Assembly: GCA_951394405.1 (NCBI GenBank)
Contig: OX596338.1
Location: 4,278,001 to 4,342,000, forward strand
Direction of reading: 5' to 3'
Length of the DNA stretch: 64,000 nucleotides
DNA from: Coprinellus micaceus
Taxonomy: Eukaryota > Basidiomycota > Agaricomycetes > Agaricales > Psathyrellaceae
Numbering within the stretch: the first letter of the stretch is position 1; the number at the start of each line of letters is the position of its first letter. Under the pieces are notes generated by a model. The model was not told where the DNA came from. It was given only the letters and a program-made list of their open reading frames with translations, and made no database searches. Position numbers and translations under genes: made by a program. Shown in pieces: positions 58,984 to 64,000 of this stretch.

Positions 58984-61900
58984 TCAATAACCGAAGTGGA
59001 CGTACGGAATCCAGGAGAGAAGCGATTTATCGGTGTTGTCCATGCTGCCTCGGAGCTGCTGAATGGCATGGTGAAGTGCGTGTGCGGATTTCGACCCGTC
59101 CAATTGAGGCTCACCATCACCACTCTTGCTAGCCCACAGGTAGTCATAGAAGTCGTCAGCAACCCCCGGTGCATACTCGTCTTTGATTCCCCACATAGTG
59201 GCAACAACGCGACGATAACCAGCCGCGAGCATTCCCGCAGCAAGATGAACAGCCTCGTCCGAGAGGGTGTCTTCGCCTGTTCCCGTCTGGCACGCTGACA
59301 GGAATGCGAGATCGGCGTTCTTGAGATCTTTCTGCATGATGGTGTTGAGATCCAGCCTGCCTTTGTGAAAGGCGAAGCAACTCTTGAGGGGCTCCGAGCT
59401 GTTTTGGACGGCGTGGCAGGCCAGGTGTACGATGCTGAATTTTTCCATGTGTTCGAGACACTCGGCAGGAGAGACCTCATCTCCTTCGAGCTTTGATGAC
59501 CTGAGAACGTGTTCTGATGCCTTCTTGTGTACGGATTCGACTTCCTTTGTCGTCCCGGGGATTGGGTACTCGCCATTTGGCTTTGGCTGACTCGTCAAGA
59601 AAATGCCGGAGACTGCGAGATCGATTTTGTGGTCGGTCGAGACCCGTTTGGTAAGGGCAGTGACGGTTGGGGTGTATGATGATACGACGTGGTCCATGGC
59701 ACTCTCACCTTGAACTCCTCGATAGTTTCCAGCTGCGTGGATGGGGAGGAATGACAATGGCCCTGTTGGGCACCACCAAATTCGGGGGAGTGCGTCCGTG
59801 GATGAGTCACCTACCCTCTGTAAAACCATTGTTGAGACTACATGAACGGCACAAATGATACAGCACTCACCAATAAGTCAAGGCCTTTCAATATTGGTTT
59901 CACCAGCTCCTCCCACAGGCATCTCAGAACCATGTGAACTTGCCCCTCGTGCTGGGCACTCCCTTCGCGATACGGCCTCATTGCCCTATCGGAATCACTG
60001 TTTTCATCACTGCTCGTCCTATCTCCCCCTCGCGCTCGGAGATGATTGCACATTAGTTGATTTATAAGTGCATGCATATAGCCTTGTGCCTTCTTCAGGG
60101 AGAAAAGGGGCAGAGGAATATGGAGAGGTTGGTCGGCACCCGCTTGAAGTGCGATGGCATCACAACGGTCATCGTTGACATTTATCACCACCACATGTCC
60201 CGATGCTGGTAGGCGCTGGAGGAGGGCAGCGATAGGTGAGGGCTGGAGGAAGTTCTCAAAACCTGGCATAGACCTGACCTCCTTGAGGAGGCCTTCCCAC
60301 TCCCTTGCCAGCAGCAGGTGCTTTTCGGCCTCATGCTCAAGAGAAATTTTCTCTGAGATTGGTGTGTCCAGATTTCGGGTGCGTGAAGACGACCCAGCAT
60401 TCTCCAGTCGCCTCGAAACACCCATAACCCTGTTGGCAAGGGGAGCATTTTGAGCGCCTAGCTCATCGAGTGGTGTCCGAAGTTGTGCCTGTTGGCCCCA
60501 AACAAGGCAGCGACCCTGCTCCAGCCACTCTAACGCTTTATCCGGCCGATTAACCAGGAATGCGGCAGAGGCCGCACGAAGAGGTATGTTTGCATGTTCT
60601 TGCATCATGGTATGTCGACTCTGTACAGTCTCTTCAAGACCTGCAATTTGGGAAAGAAGACGGATTGCGGTCTCCCACGCGATGATCAGCTCCGGCGCGT
60701 GTGTCTGATGTAGATACGAAAGTGGTCTTGCCCACCGAGCAGCGGTGTCAAGCCTGTCGCGTGGAGAACCAAAGTTGCAAGTTGCTGCCCATCGGTGGGA
60801 AGACATGCTGTTGCGAACATGCTGCGGTAGGCCACATAACCTGAAAAGCTGGTACCAACAGATCCCGAGGGTTCTGAGCCTGCTGGGTAGTCCTGCATGC
60901 CCATCAGGAGTGAGGCGTACAGCGCGGGTCTGCAGAGAGATTGCTTCAATGATGTACCTATCTCCCCCTTCGTATTCAACGGGGCACAACAACACATTTT
61001 CGAGGCTGTTGAGGATGTCGGGTTGACTTGTGTCGCCTTCGAGAATGACCTCCACGGTTTGACCGTCGATTAGGATATTGTTAGGGCGCTCTTGAGACTC
61101 ATATACAGAGCGATGCAGGAGCGATGTTGCAAGGCTGTTGAGCCGGGTTGGCAGCTCCGCATGCCCCTCTGGAGTCAGTTGAACAACCCGGGACTGCAAT
61201 GATATCGCTTCTGAGAGATCATGAAGATGGCCCGTCTGATCAAAGCGAAGCCTGAACGAGGCGCCAAGGCTGCCGAGCGTGGTGGGTCGCCCTGTGTCGC
61301 TTTCCGGAATCAGGTGAACCGCCTTCGACTGGACAAATATCGCCTCCGCTATGTCTTGGAGATCCCCCGTGCGTTTAAAGCGACACATAAGTGATGCCCC
61401 ATGGTTCACGAGACGCCCAGGTAGACCTGAATGCCCCACTGGAGTCAGTTGGATTGCCTTGGAACGCAGCGAGATAGCCTCTGTCACATCCTTGAGATCA
61501 CCTGTGCGTTCAAAGCGATGCACAAACGAGCTCCCGAGGTAGTCAAGCCTGCATGGTAGGTCTTCATCGCCCTCCGGAGTCAGGTGAACCGCCCGAGACT
61601 CCAGTGATATTGCTTTTGAGAGATCTTGAAGGTCGCCAGTGCGTTCAAAGCGATTCGACAATGATGCCCCAAGGGCCATGAGGAAGCGAGGCAGATCTGG
61701 ATGTCCTTCTGGGGTGAGATCTACAGCTTGAGAGTGCAGTGAGATTGCCCGTTCCACGTCCTGGAGTTCACCCATGCGCTCGAAGCAACGGAAATATGAC
61801 TCCCCAAGGCCATTAAGTATGACAGGTAAATCCGGGTCCCCTTCTGGAGTGAGTTGTAAAGCTTGAGACCGCAGTGAGATCGACTGTGCCATGTCGTGGA

Positions 61901-63649
61901 GTTCACCCGTGCGCTCGAAGCGACATAGATATAAGCTCCCAAGATTGTGGAGCCTGCCTGGTAGGTCTGTATGCCCCTTCGGAGTCAATTCGACAGCACG
62001 GGATCCTGCCAAAATAGCTTCTGAGATATCGCGAAGATCATCCTTGCGTTCAAAGCGATGGTAGAGGAGGATCGAAAGGATGTTTAGTGTGCCAGAGAGG
62101 CGGATATGCCCCTCTGGCATCAGCTGCACAGCTTGGGAACTTAGGGAGATGGCCATATCAACGTCTTGGAGGTCCCGTGTGCATTCGAATCGACCCGCAT
62201 ATGAAGCACTAAGGGTGTCGAGCAGTATTGGTAGCTCGGCGTCACCCTCAGGCATCAGCCGAACTGCCTTGGACTGCAGTGAGATAGCCTCCGCCAAGTC
62301 TTCCAGAGCCCCCGTGTGTTTAAAGCGATATCGAAGTGATTTTCCAAGGTTTGCGAGGACGAAAGGTTGACGTGGATCCACCTCTGGAGTGAGGCCAACC
62401 GCTTTAGACTGCAGTGAGATTACTTCTGCTATGTCTTGGAGAGCATTTGTGCATAGATAGCGATGCAGACAGAAGCCCCCAAGGAGGCTAAGCGTGGAGG
62501 GTAAGTTCGCATCGCCCTCGGGGATAAGTTTCACAGCTTGTGACAGGATTGATATCGCTTCGGCCAGGTTTTTGGGCTCGTCTCCGTGCTTGAGGAGATC
62601 CAGAAGGGAGCTCCCAAGGTTATGGAGAGTGCCGGGTAGTCGGGCACCTCCCACGGGTGTGAGGCGTAGAGCCATCCTTTGCGCCGAGATGGCCTGAGCC
62701 AGATCTTGGGTGTCACCGAAAGTATTAAACCTTTCACGCAAGAGTTGTCCAAGGTCGTCGTTCAGCTTTGCACACAGGCTCCCACTGCTCTCCGGAGCTA
62801 AGTCAAGAGCTGTCTGGAGTGTTGCAATCGCATCGGAGATGTCCATGAATTCATGGGAATTCTGAAACCTGTCGTGTGAGCTGCTTGAGCGTTCTACCAG
62901 CGCCTTAATAGCTTCATGGCGCATAAGAAGGTAGTCCTTGAATACACTGTCTTGTTGCATGAGAATCACAGTTGGACACACCTTGCACATCCGCCTGCAT
63001 CGCCGTTGGGACTCTCCTCCACGAAATGAGATATTGGAGTGAAGCCTTCTGGGGGTGAAGGATTTCAAATGATCTACTGAAATCTGCCAACTCCCTTTAG
63101 CGTCACTCTGGCTTATGAGGTGAGATCCTTACCCTGGTCTACTGACATACCCTCGGCGTGTTCCAGATCATCGAGGAGGACAAAACCAATCGTCTCATCT
63201 CCCTCTAACAGGAAGCAGTCCAGTTCGCCTACTCCTAGGGGTCTTTGTCCCAGTGAGACACGATTTGAGAATTGCAGGAACGAACTCACAGCTGAGCAGC
63301 ACCCCAGACCTTCCATTCGTGCACCGATACTTGAGACAGATCCAGCAATTGCCCGCTCTCCGTGGATCCCCTTCGAAAGATTCCTAGTGCCGTCGGCTTT
63401 ATGCACCCTTCAACATTGTCACCGCCCTCGAGGAGTTCGATCGTGATATCTAACGGGGATATAAGTCAAGTCCGGACCCATAAAAACCGTGCATACCAGT
63501 CAGATAGCTACGAACGACGTCAACATGAGCCCTCAGTTTCACATTAGCTACAACTGAATTTCGTACCTTCCCACTCCTTCGCCAAAAGCAGGCCCGGAGG
63601 CACTCCCAACTACAACAACGTACTGTCGAACGTACTGTTGTACGTCCAT
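58984..63649 (-). CDS. TPR-CHAT protein (tandem TPR-like repeats plus caspase-like CHAT domain)
   Basis: The main exons are 59871-63076 and 58984-59817, separated by a 53-bp intron; together they encode over 1300 aa. About 15 tandem repeats of about 45 residues fill the first 700 residues. The consensus is DLQDxAEAISLQSxAVxLTP followed by LNxLGxSLxxRFERTG; repeat 14 is degenerate. The C-terminal 300 residues form a CHAT domain, a caspase-family fold, with the catalytic His in VHLACHA and Cys in SACQTGTGED, so it is probably active. Upstream exons are uncertain: a frame at about 63125-63455 (GETIGFVLLDDLE-like) and an ATG at 63649 (MDVQQYVRQYVVVV) may form an N-terminal module. CHAT proteases act in programmed cell death and immune pathways in other systems; a role here is inferred, not shown. 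Confidence 0.85.
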
Positions 63650-64000
63650 GTTTGATATTTCGAATGAGGTGGCCTCAAGATAGGCCGTTGAAAGGCAGAG
63701 GAAAGATCGATGCTGTGGAGAGAGGGTCGCGCGAATATATAGATGGAGGAGCCTCTGCTGCGGTAGCCGGCGCTTGTTGGGGAGTGAGCGCACTCCAAGC
63801 CATAGCCCCAGCAGAAATGGTCACCGCACAGCACTGGTGTGCGGCCTGTGTGGAAAGAAGCTGATAAGCGCCCATTTCGCTCTTGTGCAGTTAGCCACGT
63901 CTGCATTCCGTCGTCACATAGCCTGGTGCAGTGGGTCGAGGTGTTGTCCTCGGGAAATTTATCTTCAACGTTCTCCTGGTTCGTTACTCAATACGCCCTA
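63650..64000. other. Upstream region of the TPR-CHAT gene
   Basis: This 351-bp stretch reaches the right edge and holds one exact TAAGCGCCC word at 63865-63873. Short ORFs are shadows. It is probably the TPR-CHAT promoter. Confidence 0.4.
63865..63873 (+). promoter_or_regulatory. TAAGCGCCC word upstream of the TPR-CHAT gene
   Basis: An exact copy 216 bp before the presumed ATG at 63649, in the same relative orientation as at T2 and T3. This is the only evidence in the window linking this gene to the T family. Confidence 0.35.

Noticed and set aside
1..64000. CRISPR array or bacterial-type operon
   Set aside because: No regularly spaced direct repeats were seen, and the intron-rich genes show this is a fungal nuclear sequence.

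Overview
The window looks like a chromosomal segment of a filamentous basidiomycete, most likely an Agaricomycete. Genes are split by many short introns of about 48-75 bases with GT..AG ends. It carries a KDZ-type DNA transposon of the fungal kind, with a CxC1-like cysteine cluster, and a TPR-CHAT protein of the sort expanded in Agaricomycetes. Placement in Cantharellales (Rhizoctonia-like) is only a guess. Most of the sequence is accessory: two housekeeping-like or single-copy genes sit among duplicated genes, pseudogenes and degenerate repeats.

Layout. 0-2.4 kb: an unresolved left-edge reading frame and an intact KDZ-companion gene (A). 3.4-9.5 kb: two minus-strand members (T1, T2) of an unnamed six-span membrane-protein family. 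10.9-13.1 kb: a low-complexity hypothetical protein. 14.1-16.8 kb: a divergent pair made of a decayed pseudogene and an intact multi-span membrane protein. 17.2-19.5 kb: T3. 19.8-21 kb: a degenerate repeat holding a relic of the QTRT2 gene. 21.8-30.4 kb: a KDZ element bounded by about 285-bp inverted repeats, with an intact 1002-aa transposase and two companion genes, one carrying an in-frame stop. 31.7-33.9 and 37.8-40.0 kb: T4 and T5, now on the plus strand. 40-49 kb: almost gene-free, with degenerate repeats and a relic of T3. 49.3-50.8 kb: T6, cut off before its last membrane span. 53.8-57.0 kb: QTRT2, the non-catalytic subunit of eukaryotic tRNA-guanine transglycosylase, with a 1.37-kb intron. 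59.0-63.6 kb: a TPR-CHAT protease-like protein with about 15 tandem repeats.

The main theme is the T family. Six loci share the same exon plan (exon 2 is exactly 71 bp in all six) and the same intron phases. They lie as three minus-strand copies left of the KDZ element and three plus-strand copies right of it. A nine-base word, TAAGCGCCC, occurs 13 times outside coding exons where about 0.5 would be expected by chance. Copies lie about 215-300 bp upstream of the start codons of T1, T2, T3 and the TPR-CHAT gene, which suggests either a shared promoter element or the end of a dispersed repeat. The function of the T family is unknown, and no function is claimed here.
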